From the NCBI GenBank assembly GCA_035540635.1, contig DATLGH010000042.1, positions 1 to 58,529 of the forward strand: DNA of 58,529 nucleotides, written 5' to 3'. Positions within the stretch are counted from its first letter, which is position 1, and each line of letters opens with the position of its first letter. Source of the stretch: Egibacteraceae bacterium. GTDB taxonomy: Bacteria; Actinomycetota; Nitriliruptoria; Euzebyales; Egibacteraceae. Positions 20,010-26,933 of the stretch are shown here, piece by piece. Position numbers and translations under genes: made by a program. The notes beneath the pieces are model-generated. The model did no database searches, was not told the DNA's origin, and saw only the letters and a list, made by a program, of their open reading frames with translations.

Positions 20010-20474
20010 ATGCCATCCGACCGCGAGACGACCACGCAGCTCGCCACGTTCGACCCGTCCCTGGCGGAGGCGGTCGCAACGGTGCTGCGGCGCCAGGGCG
20101 TACCGGCCGTGACCGGGCCCGCGCCGGGTCCCGGCCCCGACGACGACGTCGAGGTCCGCGTGCCGCCCGAGCGCCGCGACGAGGCGCTCGGGCTGCTCGC
20201 CGGTCACATGGAGGAGATTCGCGCGATCGTGCACGCCGGAAACTCGGTGACCGCCACGCCGCTGCCGCTCGTCGAAGGGGACGCCGAGCAGGTCGGCACC
20301 CCGCTCGTCATGTCCCGCGTGCGGTCGATGGGGCTCGGCGTCGCGGTGCTGCTCGTGCCGCTGCTCGTCGTGACCCTCGCCCAGACGGGCCTGCCGGTCG
20401 GCTACGCGATCGCCGTGTTCTTCGTCGGGCTCGTCGCCGTCGTCTACTGGCGCAACCGCGACGACCGGGCGTAG
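20010..20474 (+). CDS. DUF2007-like small membrane protein
   Basis: A 154-residue protein. The first ~75 residues resemble the DUF2007 signal-transducing fold (TFDPSLAEAVATVLRRQG, then VEVRVPPERRDEALGLL). Two adjacent membrane helices occupy about residues 105-148 and the tail is short and basic (WRNRDDRA). ATG at 20010 follows CCGGAG. A TAATCT -10-like element near 19968 gives a leader of about 35 bases. It converges with the ROK kinase across a single base, so terminators must lie inside the coding regions. Function is unknown; the DUF2007 assignment is from pattern only. Confidence 0.7.
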   Translation: MPSDRETTTQLATFDPSLAEAVATVLRRQGVPAVTGPAPGPGPDDDVEVRVPPERRDEALGLLAGHMEEIRAIVHAGNSVTATPLPLVEGDAEQVGTPLVMSRVRSMGLGVAVLLVPLLVVTLAQTGLPVGYAIAVFFVGLVAVVYWRNRDDRA

Positions 20475-20475
20475 G

Positions 20476-21435
20476 TCACGCCCCGGTCGTGGCGGCGACG
20501 TCCATGGCGAGGAGCGCCGCGCCCACGAACCCGGCCGCGTCGGCGAGCCCGGCGGGCTCCAGGAGTGGCAGCGGCCGGTGCGCACGGCCCATGAGCCGCT
20601 CGGCGAAGGCGGCGCGGGCCGGTTCGAGCAGCAGGTCCCCGGCTTCCATGGCGCCGCCACCGACGACCACCATCTCGGGGTCGAGGGCGTTGACGAGGGA
20701 GGCGATGCCGACGCCCAGCCAGAACCCCGCGCGGGCGAGCAGGCCCTCGGCGAAGGGGTCGCCGGCTTCCGCCGCCTGTGTGACGGTCTTCCCCGTCAGG
20801 GCTGCCGGCGCCGCGCGCGCAAGCGGGGAGGCGTGCGGCATCTCCCCCGCCGCGAGGGCCTCGCGGGCTGAGCGCCCGATCGCTGTCCCGCTCGCGAGCG
20901 CCTCGAGGCACCCGCGGTTGCCGCAGGGGCACGGCGGACCGCCCTCGAGGAGGATGACGTGCCCGAGCTCGGCGGCGAGCCCGTGGGCACCCCCGACGAG
21001 GCGGCCGTCGAGCACGAGGCCGCCACCGACGCCCGTGCCGACCGTCACCATGACCATGTCGGATGCTGCCGACCTACCCGCGCCGGCCCGGAACTCCCCC
21101 CAGGCAGCGACGTTCGCGTCGTTGTGAACGGTCACCGGGGTGCCGAGGGCGCGCGCGAGCTCGTCGCGCAGGGGGTAGTCCGCCCACGCGATGTTCGGCG
21201 CGTAGCGCACGACGCCGACGCGGTCGATGATGCCGGGGGCTCCGACGCCGACGGGCAACACACCCACCCCCGCCTCGTCGCACAGCTCCCGGACGATCTC
21301 GACGACGAGGGGGGCGACCTCGCGGGCGTCGCCAGGGGTGGCGTGGCGGCGGGCGGCGACGACCACGCCGTCGGCGCGCGCCAGCCCCGAGGCGATCTTC
21401 GTGCCCCCGATGTCGACGCCGACGGCGAGCGCCAC
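20476..21435 (-). CDS. ROK-family glucokinase
   Basis: A 319-residue ROK sugar kinase, most likely glucokinase. It has the phosphate loop VGVDIGGTKIASG, NDANVAAWGE with the catalytic Asp, the VGTGVGGGLVLDG loop, and the zinc motif GHVILLEGGPPCPCGNRGC, with its His and three Cys. There is no N-terminal DNA-binding domain, so it is a kinase rather than an NagC/Mlc-type repressor. GTG start at 21435 directly follows the TAA of the eRF1-like gene with no gap, indicating co-transcription and coupling. Glucose specificity is inferred from the family; N-acetylmannosamine or fructose are alternatives. Confidence 0.92.
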   Translation of the reverse strand: MALAVGVDIGGTKIASGLARADGVVVAARRHATPGDAREVAPLVVEIVRELCDEAGVGVLPVGVGAPGIIDRVGVVRYAPNIAWADYPLRDELARALGTPVTVHNDANVAAWGEFRAGAGRSAASDMVMVTVGTGVGGGLVLDGRLVGGAHGLAAELGHVILLEGGPPCPCGNRGCLEALASGTAIGRSAREALAAGEMPHASPLARAAPAALTGKTVTQAAEAGDPFAEGLLARAGFWLGVGIASLVNALDPEMVVVGGGAMEAGDLLLEPARAAFAERLMGRAHRPLPLLEPAGLADAAGFVGAALLAMDVAATTGA

Positions 21436-22560
21436 TTAGAAGCGGAGCAAGGCGGCCACGGGGTGCCCGTCGAGGCGCACCTCGTCGCGGAAGAACTCGA
21501 TGTGGGTGTCTGCGCGGACGGCCTCGTCGATCATCTCGTCGACGAGGTCATCGACCGGGGTCACCGGCGTGCCGTAGGCCGCAGCCTCCTGCTCGTGCAG
21601 GGCGAGCGCCCCGCTGCTGCTGCGGTAGCCGGGGACGCCCGCGCCCTCGACGACGAAGAGCACCTCGGCACGCTTGCCGTTGATGGCCTCGATCACGTGA
21701 CGGATGCCGCGGGCGGCCTTCTCCGCCTGGCCCTGGGCCGCGGCGAGCCGTTCGAGCAGGTGGCTGCGCCGCGCGCTGACGAGCTGCTGCTCGACCTGCT
21801 GGAAGCGGGAGAGCAGGTCGTGGGCCTCCACCTCGAGCGGCAGGCTCATCGGCTCCCCGTGCACGACCCGCTGCAGGTGGGGGTGGAGGTTGCGGGAGAA
21901 CTCCATGACCTCGTGGTGGGGACCCGCGAGCACCAGGGCGTCGATGGTCTGGTCCTCGTGCAGGCGGAGGAGGATCTCCCCGGTGTCCTTCATGTGGTGG
22001 AGGACCTGGTGCTCGATGTTCTTCTCGAATCGGCGCGCCGACCAGCCGCCCTTGCGGTGCTGGCCGTGGACGTCGGACTCGATGCCCTGGTACTCCCAGA
22101 CGACCCCGAGCTGGTAGCGGAAGATGCGTGCCTTGTCCCGCTCGATGATCGCCAGCGCGAGGTGGTGGTGGCGGCCGAGCAGCGCCTCGAGGGGGACGAC
22201 GTAGGGTCGGTCGTTGACCCGCACGATGTTGCGCACGCCCAACGCGAGCTGGACCTGTTCGAAGATCAGCCCGTCGGAGGAGAACAGCCCGATCCCGCGG
22301 ATCCCGCTGCGGTCGAACTCGTCGCGGACCCAGCGGGTGATGGCCGTGGCGTCGGCCTCGACCGCGCTCCGTGCCGGCTCGCCCAGTGTGTCGGCCTGGC
22401 GCCGGGCCTGGCGGAGCAGCCCGTCAAGGCGCGCCTCGTAGTCGGCTGATCGGGGGAGTCGTGCACCGTCGGTGTTGAGGTACACGCTCGTCACGGGAGC
22501 TTCGGTGGGAGGACGGTCGACGAGCTTGCGGATCTCGGCAGCGGTCAGCTCCACGGGCAT
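21436..22560 (-). CDS. Bacterial eRF1-like (baeRF/Vms1-type, Rv2629-like) protein
   Basis: A 374-residue protein of the bacterial archaeo-eukaryotic release factor superfamily. The N-terminal part contains VTSVYLNTDG. The central domain follows DVHGQHRKGGWSARRFEKN, the position where eRF1-like proteins carry a catalytic GGQ-type loop; here it reads GQHRKGG. The C-terminal ~150 residues resemble a Pelota/L7Ae-like domain. Related proteins act as ribosome-rescue peptidyl-tRNA hydrolases or ribosome-associated stress proteins, so a translation-rescue role is plausible, not shown. ATG at 22560 has a perfect GGAAGGAG site. It is the first gene of a pair with the ROK kinase. Confidence 0.78.
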   Translation of the reverse strand: MPVELTAAEIRKLVDRPPTEAPVTSVYLNTDGARLPRSADYEARLDGLLRQARRQADTLGEPARSAVEADATAITRWVRDEFDRSGIRGIGLFSSDGLIFEQVQLALGVRNIVRVNDRPYVVPLEALLGRHHHLALAIIERDKARIFRYQLGVVWEYQGIESDVHGQHRKGGWSARRFEKNIEHQVLHHMKDTGEILLRLHEDQTIDALVLAGPHHEVMEFSRNLHPHLQRVVHGEPMSLPLEVEAHDLLSRFQQVEQQLVSARRSHLLERLAAAQGQAEKAARGIRHVIEAINGKRAEVLFVVEGAGVPGYRSSSGALALHEQEAAAYGTPVTPVDDLVDEMIDEAVRADTHIEFFRDEVRLDGHPVAALLRF

Positions 22561-22596
22561 CTCCTTCCGTCGCGGGGTGATCTGCCCCGCTCAGTC

Positions 22597-22720
22597 GATG
22601 TCTGCCGACCTCCGGCCGGGAGGTGGTCATCACCTGCAGCAGGACGCACACCGGGCAGTGGGCGCACCCGCCGTTGCCGCCGGATGCGGCGTGCTCGTGC
22701 GCGTCGTTTTCCCACGCCGG
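22597..22720 (-). pseudogene. Remnant of a small CxxCPxC protein gene
   Basis: On the minus strand a frame without any start codon (it opens directly after a TGA) encodes GGCAHCPVCVLLQ followed by RPEVGRH, then loses its pattern. Small proteins with a C-x2-C-P-x-C centre and a following RPEVxxH segment lie next to glucokinase genes in some actinobacteria, from memory. Here the N-terminus is missing and the C-terminus drifts out of frame. The lack of any usable start is what makes this a remnant rather than a gene. Confidence 0.35.
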
Positions 22721-22776
22721 TCAGTGTAGAGGCCCGCGTCGTGCTCGCCGCACGTGGTGCGCGCTGGCCCTGAGGG

Positions 22777-23307
22777 TCAGGCGGCGCCCTGGTCGCCGCC
22801 CGACCCGACGCGCGCGTCGTAGACCTCCTCGGCCGGCAGGGCGAGCAGCCGGCGAGCCATGTCCTCCTTCGCCCGGACGAGCGTCTCAGCCTCGGCCGGC
22901 GTCGCGGGCCCCCGGCCGGCGAGCTCGAGGAAGTCGTCGCTCATATGCCCTGGGCGCAGCGTGAGGTCGGCGGACCGGCCGCGGTAGGCGAGACGGAAGA
23001 AGAAGGGCCCCTCCGGGCCGGGCGGCGCGTCCCGAGGCGCGATCTCGGGCGCGAGCCGGTAGCGGTTGCCGGTCACCGCCCGGGTGACCATCTCGAAGGC
23101 GTCGCGGGTGCCCGCCCCCGCGAAGGCGCTGTCGACCGTGATCGCGTAGCGCTCCGGGGGTTCGTCGGCGAGCAGGGGGAACGCGCGCTCCATGACCTTG
23201 AAGCCGTGCGCGAGACCGGCGATGGAGCTGCGGCCGTGGTACTTCACGAGGTCGTCAAAGAACACGACGATGAGCTCGCCGTGGTCGAGCACCTCCAGCG
23301 TCGCCAT
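22777..23307 (-). CDS. FmdE-like protein with altered metal-site residues
   Basis: A 176-residue soluble protein. The sequence VKYHGRSSIAGLAHGFKVMERA near residue 22 and AFAGAGTRDAFEMVTRAVTGN near 62 follow the layout of the FmdE (formylmethanofuran dehydrogenase subunit E) family, in which HGHxCPG and C-x-VDA-x-Q supply metal-ligating His and Cys. Here the Cys positions are Ser, Ala or Gly/Thr, so metal binding is doubtful. The C-terminal 40 residues are helical and charged. The ATG at 23307 follows GAGGAGACC. It stands alone between the eRF1-like gene and a decayed glycosylase gene. Family call is tentative; a non-metal descendant or an unrelated fold is possible. Confidence 0.55.
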   Translation of the reverse strand: MATLEVLDHGELIVVFFDDLVKYHGRSSIAGLAHGFKVMERAFPLLADEPPERYAITVDSAFAGAGTRDAFEMVTRAVTGNRYRLAPEIAPRDAPPGPEGPFFFRLAYRGRSADLTLRPGHMSDDFLELAGRGPATPAEAETLVRAKEDMARRLLALPAEEVYDARVGSGGDQGAA

Positions 23308-23403
23308 GGTGGTCTCCTCGGGTTCTGGCGTCTCGAGGGTGCCCTCGACGCCGGGCAGACCATTCTGCGCCCGACGGGTGTGCGCGGCGATCAGCCGTCG
23401 GGG

Positions 23404-23699
23404 TCAGCGCGCGCGGGCGCCGGGGGCGTCGAGCGGGTCGCCGAAGGCGGTGCCCGCAGCGGCAAACCACGTGCCCGCAGCCGCCCAGTGGTACTGGCTC
23501 GAGAGCCAGGACCCGGCGGGTCCGGCGCGCACGATCCCGCCCTCCATCGCCAGCAGGAACAGGTGACCGGGTCACTCGAGTGCACCGCGACGAGGTCGCG
23601 AACCCCGCTCACCACATCGGAAGCGGTGACGGCGAGGTGGTGGCGAGCCACAAGGCGCGCCCGGCGCTCGGCGGTCGTGATGCGCGGGCGCGGCGTCAC
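23404..23699 (-). pseudogene. AlkZ-like winged-helix DNA glycosylase, internally deleted
   Basis: The frame from GTG 23699 encodes about 45 residues (ITTAERRARLVARHHLA, then VRDLVAVHSSDPVT) matching the N-terminus of the HTH_42/AlkZ-like family of DNA glycosylases. After a frame change the same strand encodes LFLLAMEGGIVRAGPAGSW and LSSQYHWA, matching the middle of that family, followed shortly by TGA at 23404. A complete relative has roughly 350-400 residues, so about 100 internal residues and the whole C-terminus are gone. It lies directly downstream of the VOC gene, on the same strand, behind an SOS box. Non-functional as it stands. Confidence 0.7.
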
Positions 23700-23730
23700 C
23701 GCGCTGGACCGCCGGCGGGCCGCCCGCTGG

Positions 23731-24195
23731 TCACCCGCCGGGCGTCCACTCGGCCGCACGTCGGGCCATCTCCTCCTCGGAGACGTCCTCGACGTGGCTG
23801 GCCACGCCCCAGCGGTGCCCGAAGGGATCCTCGAACCTCCCGGAACGATCGCCGTAGAACTGGTCAGCGACCGCTTCGAGCACGCGTGCGCCCGCCTGCA
23901 CGGCGCGATCGAAGACCGCATCGACGTCCTCGACGTAGACGTGGAGGCTGACCGGGCTGCCGCCGACCGTTCGGGGGCTCGGCATGTCGGTGCCGGGCTG
24001 CTCGTCGCCGAGCATGATGACGGAGTCGCCGATCACGAGCTCGGCGTGCGCCACCGTGCCGTCGGGACCCGCCATGCGCATCCTCTCCGTCGCCCCGAGC
24101 ACCGCGACGTAGAAGTCGATGGCGTCTGCCGCGCCGGCAACGATCAGGGCGGGTATGACGCGCGGATAGCCCTCGGGAATGGGGTCGACGGGCAT
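23731..24195 (-). CDS. VOC-family (glyoxalase/PhnB-like) protein
   Basis: A 154-residue vicinal-oxygen-chelate protein with two beta-alpha-beta-beta-beta modules. It starts YPRVIPALIVAGAADAIDFY and contains RMAGPDGTVAHAELVIGDSVIMLGDE and RFEDPFGHRWGVASHVEDVS. The pattern is that of PhnB-like VOC proteins, for which no single substrate can be assigned; metal-ligand His/Glu positions look partly retained. The ATG at 24195 has AGGAG nearby. An SOS box lies 37-50 bases upstream, so DNA-damage control is possible. The downstream gene is the broken AlkZ-like glycosylase. Confidence 0.85.
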   Translation of the reverse strand: MPVDPIPEGYPRVIPALIVAGAADAIDFYVAVLGATERMRMAGPDGTVAHAELVIGDSVIMLGDEQPGTDMPSPRTVGGSPVSLHVYVEDVDAVFDRAVQAGARVLEAVADQFYGDRSGRFEDPFGHRWGVASHVEDVSEEEMARRAAEWTPGG

Positions 24196-24231
24196 AGGCT
24201 CTCCTGTTCATCGCAGCCGTGTGGCGGGTAG

Positions 24232-24245
24232 CGAACGTATGTTCG
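24232..24245 (-). promoter_or_regulatory. SOS (LexA) box upstream of the VOC gene
   Basis: CGAACGTATGTTCG is a perfect palindrome containing GAAC-GTAT-GTTC, the actinobacterial LexA box. On the minus strand a TATACG -10-like element (24250-24245) abuts it, and the VOC ATG is 37 bases downstream. No good -35 is seen. It is the second box of this type in the window. Confidence 0.65.
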
Positions 24246-24251
24246 TATACC

Positions 24252-24540
24252 TTAGCAGAGCGCTCGCCGCCAGGCAAGGGACACTTCGGCCGACCACTCG
24301 GCGCCGAGGTCGGCGAGCCGCGCCGCCACCTCCCATGCCGCATGGGACGCGCGGCCTGCGCTGCGGCGGCTTCGAGCCGATGAACCCGCCGCAGCGTGGC
24401 CGTGCGGAACTGCGGCGCGTGACCGCAGCATCGCCGCGTCGCACCGAGAAAGCGACCCGGCGAAGCCGCCACCGTAACGGCGGAGTGTGACGGCGACGCT
24501 CCGAGCGTGTTGCGATCAGGTGAACGGTGGGGAGCGTGGC
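24252..24540 (-). other. Gene-free stretch with decayed minus-strand coding signal
   Basis: No intact gene fits here. The minus strand ends with a coding-like segment (AAWEVAARLADLGAEWSAEV, then SLAWRRALC and TAA at 24252). In a second frame upstream of it lies LRRVHRLEAAAAQAAR, which would join after one frameshift into a helical protein end. I cannot name the family. A 9-bp inverted repeat (24361-24369 with 24386-24394) lies within it. Confidence 0.3.
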
Positions 24541-24579
24541 CGCAGGTCTCCGCCGTCGGTGGGCAGTCCATGACGAGCA

Positions 24580-24708
24580 GGTCGGGGTAGGTGGCGAAGT
24601 CGGCGATCACGTCCGGACGGCGTCCGGGCCGGCCTCCACCGTGATGCTGTCGGATACGGCGTCGGACACCTGGCGCTCGTGGGGCTCGGGAAGCTCCCGC
24701 GGGGTCAT
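24580..24708 (-). pseudogene. Truncated SRPBCC (START-like) gene
   Basis: An ATG at 24708 overlaps the stop of the zinc-ribbon gene as ATGA and begins a frame reading SDAVSDSITVEAGPDAV. After a one-base shift it continues VIADFATYPDL, together matching the N-terminus of SRPBCC/polyketide-cyclase-like proteins. The frame is broken at VRT-TGA and homology stops after about 45 residues, where a normal protein has about 150. The intact SRPBCC gene at 25428 is in the same unit. Confidence 0.6.
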
Positions 24709-25427
24709 CCCACGCGGGCCATCTGCAGTCCCGGGGCGCCCGCAGCTGCGGTGAACAGGCCGAGGATCGACAGGGCGAGCACGGCGACGACGAGCCAGAG
24801 CAGCGTGCGGCCGCCGAGCAGCTCCCTGCGCCGGTGCTTGAGCGCCCGCAGGTCGACGAGGCTGCCGGCCCAGAGCAACCCGGCTCCGGCGAGCATGGGT
24901 CCCCCGGCGAGGCCGCCCCCGGTGCGCCACAGCACCACACCCCCGGCCGTCCACACCGCGAACAGCACCGCCCGGGCGAACCCCGAGCTGTAGCGGCCGA
25001 GCCCGATGTGGCCCGCGCCGGGCACGACGGCGCTGAGCGCGAAAGCCGCGGTCCACGGCTCGGCGAAGCGGCGCTCGAGCCCGGGGGGTCGGTCGTCGGC
25101 AAGCTGCCAGCGCGCGGACAGCGGCGTGGCGCACGCGCCGCACTGCAGGGACTCCACGCTCGTCCAGCGCCGACAGGCGGGGCACTCCCACTCGATGATC
25201 GCGCCGCGCCGGCGGAAGCCCTCCGCAGCCGGGTGCCCCCCGCCGTCGCCCTTCCCGGTCGGGGCCGGGTGCCCCCCGCCGTCGCCCTGCCGGGCCGCGT
25301 CGACCGCCGGGGGGGCCACCGCCCCTTCCGGCACGTCGGGCGCCGTCGGCGCGACCAGCGCGGCGTAGCACTGGCTGCACCAGTCCGCCGACTCGGCGTT
25401 CGTGGCCCCGCAGGCCGGGCAGCGCAC
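24705..25427 (-). CDS. Zinc-ribbon membrane protein
   Basis: A 240-residue protein with two zinc ribbons: CPACGATN...CSQC at residues 3-20 and CPACRRW...CGAC at about 82-100. They are separated by a low-complexity linker with a 12-residue tandem repeat (residues 47-70). The C-terminal half has about three or four membrane helices with the pattern AFALSAVVPGAGHIGLGRY, typical of small TM2/zinc-ribbon membrane proteins. GTG start at 25427 directly follows the TAG of the SRPBCC gene. Its stop overlaps the start of the truncated SRPBCC remnant. Function unknown. Confidence 0.75.
   Translation of the reverse strand: MRCPACGATNAESADWCSQCYAALVAPTAPDVPEGAVAPPAVDAARQGDGGGHPAPTGKGDGGGHPAAEGFRRRGAIIEWECPACRRWTSVESLQCGACATPLSARWQLADDRPPGLERRFAEPWTAAFALSAVVPGAGHIGLGRYSSGFARAVLFAVWTAGGVVLWRTGGGLAGGPMLAGAGLLWAGSLVDLRALKHRRRELLGGRTLLWLVVAVLALSILGLFTAAAGAPGLQMARVG
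25218..25289 (-). repeat. In-frame 2 x 36-bp tandem repeat in the zinc-ribbon gene
   Basis: Two adjacent 36-base units encode QGDGGGHPAPTG and KGDGGGHPAAEG. The first 25 bases of each unit are nearly identical. They sit in the flexible linker between the two zinc ribbons. The core AAGGGCGACGGCGG resembles the aceE repeat core AAGGGCGGCAGCGG. Confidence 0.8.
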
Positions 25428-25955
25428 CTACCCCTCCTCCGGGGCGACGGTCCGGCGGGCGCGGGCCCGCGCCTCCCGCTCCTGCACGGCGAGCGCCTCG
25501 TGCTGGTGGGCGAGCAGCGCGGGGTCGGGTTCGCTGCCGGGGGTCCGCCCGGCCTCGAGGCGGTCCTTCAGGCGGTGCAGCGCCGCGCGGACCGTCGCAC
25601 GGTGAGCGACCAGGCGCCGCCTCCCGCCCCGGTCGGCAACGTCGACGTCGAGCAGGTAGTGCACGACGGAGCCGGTCGGCTCGTCGAGGTAGTACCACTC
25701 CGCCGCGCCGTCGAAGTCGCCGGTGTAGCGCATGCGGATGCCCTTGGCCGCACGGTTCTCGGTGACCTCGACGAGCAGGTGCTGCGGGCGCCGGATGAGC
25801 CCCGGTGGACGCAGCGTGAGCGCGACGCGCCCGTCAGCCGCGCGGCTCGTGGCTCCCGGCCACCAGAGGCCCCACCCGGCCACGTCGGCGACGACGAGGT
25901 GCACGTCGGCACGCCGCGCACGCACGAACACCGAGTCCCAGGCCCTGATGCGCAT
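25428..25955 (-). CDS. SRPBCC-like (polyketide cyclase/START fold) protein
   Basis: A 175-residue soluble protein. MRIRAWDSVFVRARRADVHL followed by DVAGWGLWWPG is a typical SRPBCC start (strand, helix and the W-x-x-WWP turn). VEVTENRAAKGIRMRYTGDF, EWYYLDEPTGSVVHYLLDVD and the long C-terminal helix RATVRAALHRLKDRLEAG complete the helix-grip fold. These proteins bind hydrophobic ligands; the ligand here is unknown. ATG at 25955. The C-terminal 35 residues are charged and probably disordered. First gene of a unit with the zinc-ribbon gene (no gap) and the SRPBCC remnant. Confidence 0.78.
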   Translation of the reverse strand: MRIRAWDSVFVRARRADVHLVVADVAGWGLWWPGATSRAADGRVALTLRPPGLIRRPQHLLVEVTENRAAKGIRMRYTGDFDGAAEWYYLDEPTGSVVHYLLDVDVADRGGRRRLVAHRATVRAALHRLKDRLEAGRTPGSEPDPALLAHQHEALAVQEREARARARRTVAPEEG

Positions 25956-25981
25956 CGTTGTGAGGGTAGGCCGCCGGAGCG

Positions 25982-26815
25982 CTACAGGGCGACGAGCGCA
26001 AGCGCGGCTGCGCCGACGAGCGCCGCCACGACCGTGCGCAGGAGGCCCACGCGGGATCGGTCTCTCAGCGAGAACCACAGGAACGCGATCACGAACCCGG
26101 CCACGAGACCACCGAGGTGCGCCTCCCAGGCGATCCCGGGCACGAACAGCGGCAGGGCGAGGTTCAGCCCGAGCACGAGGAGCAGCTGACGCAGGCCGGC
26201 CGCACCGGCCGGAGTGTGGCGGCTGCGCAGCGACGCCGCGAGCCATGCGCCGAACAGGCCGAAGATCGCGCCGGAGGCGCCGACCGCGACGCCGCCGGGC
26301 GAGGAGAGAGCGAACGCGGCGCCACCGGCCAGCGCCGAGGCGAGGTAGAGCGTGGCGAACGGCACGCTGCCCGCCTGACGCTCGAGCTGCGGCCCGAACA
26401 GGTAGAGGGCGAACATGTTGAACAGGATGTGCGTGAAACCGGCCGGAGAGTGGAGGAACGCCGCGGTGAACAGCCGGTACCACTCGCCCCGTTCGACGAG
26501 GGGGTTGACCTGGGCGCCGGCGGCGAAGATCCGCTCCCCGACCTCGGGCAGCACCAGCCCGACGACGTGCACGGCCACGGCGACGGCGAGGATGGTGAAA
26601 GTCACCGGCGTGGCGCCACGCGCGCCGGCGCGGACGTCGCTTGCGGTGATGACCCGCGCGTTGCCCTCCGGCGCCGCGCAGTCACGGCACTTCTGGCCGA
26701 CGGGGGCGCGCTGCACGCAGTCGACGCACGCGGGCCGCCCGCACGATGAGCATGCCAGGCGGGTCTCGCGGTCCGGGTGGACGTAGCAGGTCGGGAGGGA
26801 GGTGTCCGCGCTCAC
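25982..26815 (-). CDS. Rhomboid intramembrane serine protease with N-terminal zinc finger
   Basis: A 277-residue polytopic protease. An N-terminal B-box-like zinc region (CYVHPDRETRLACSSCGRPACVDC ... CRDCA, quoted in pieces) precedes about seven membrane helices. The active-site Ser is in GASGAIFG and the His in EAHLGGLVAGF; the ER/HILFNMFALYLFG segment matches rhomboid helix 2. GTG at 26815 (VSADTSLPTC) is chosen because it immediately precedes the zinc finger and has a purine-rich GGTGGGG upstream. This zinc-finger rhomboid arrangement is common in actinobacteria. It would cleave membrane-protein helices; targets unknown. It ends 26 bases before the SRPBCC gene starts and may be co-transcribed. 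Confidence 0.93.
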   Translation of the reverse strand: MSADTSLPTCYVHPDRETRLACSSCGRPACVDCVQRAPVGQKCRDCAAPEGNARVITASDVRAGARGATPVTFTILAVAVAVHVVGLVLPEVGERIFAAGAQVNPLVERGEWYRLFTAAFLHSPAGFTHILFNMFALYLFGPQLERQAGSVPFATLYLASALAGGAAFALSSPGGVAVGASGAIFGLFGAWLAASLRSRHTPAGAAGLRQLLLVLGLNLALPLFVPGIAWEAHLGGLVAGFVIAFLWFSLRDRSRVGLLRTVVAALVGAAALALVAL

Positions 26816-26933
26816 CGGCCCCACCCTACCCCCGCCTCCTGCGCCGGGCCCCGCAAGCACCACGGCGCACGTGGTTCACTGCGGGTGAGAGGGACGTGGC
26901 CGTTCCGGCACGGTCACGGCAGGGGGAGGCCGC

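Noticed and set aside
22623-22964. Plus-strand Cys-rich open frame upstream of the FmdE-like gene
   Set aside because: It overlaps the 3' end of a better-supported minus-strand gene and turns into Arg-rich shadow sequence.
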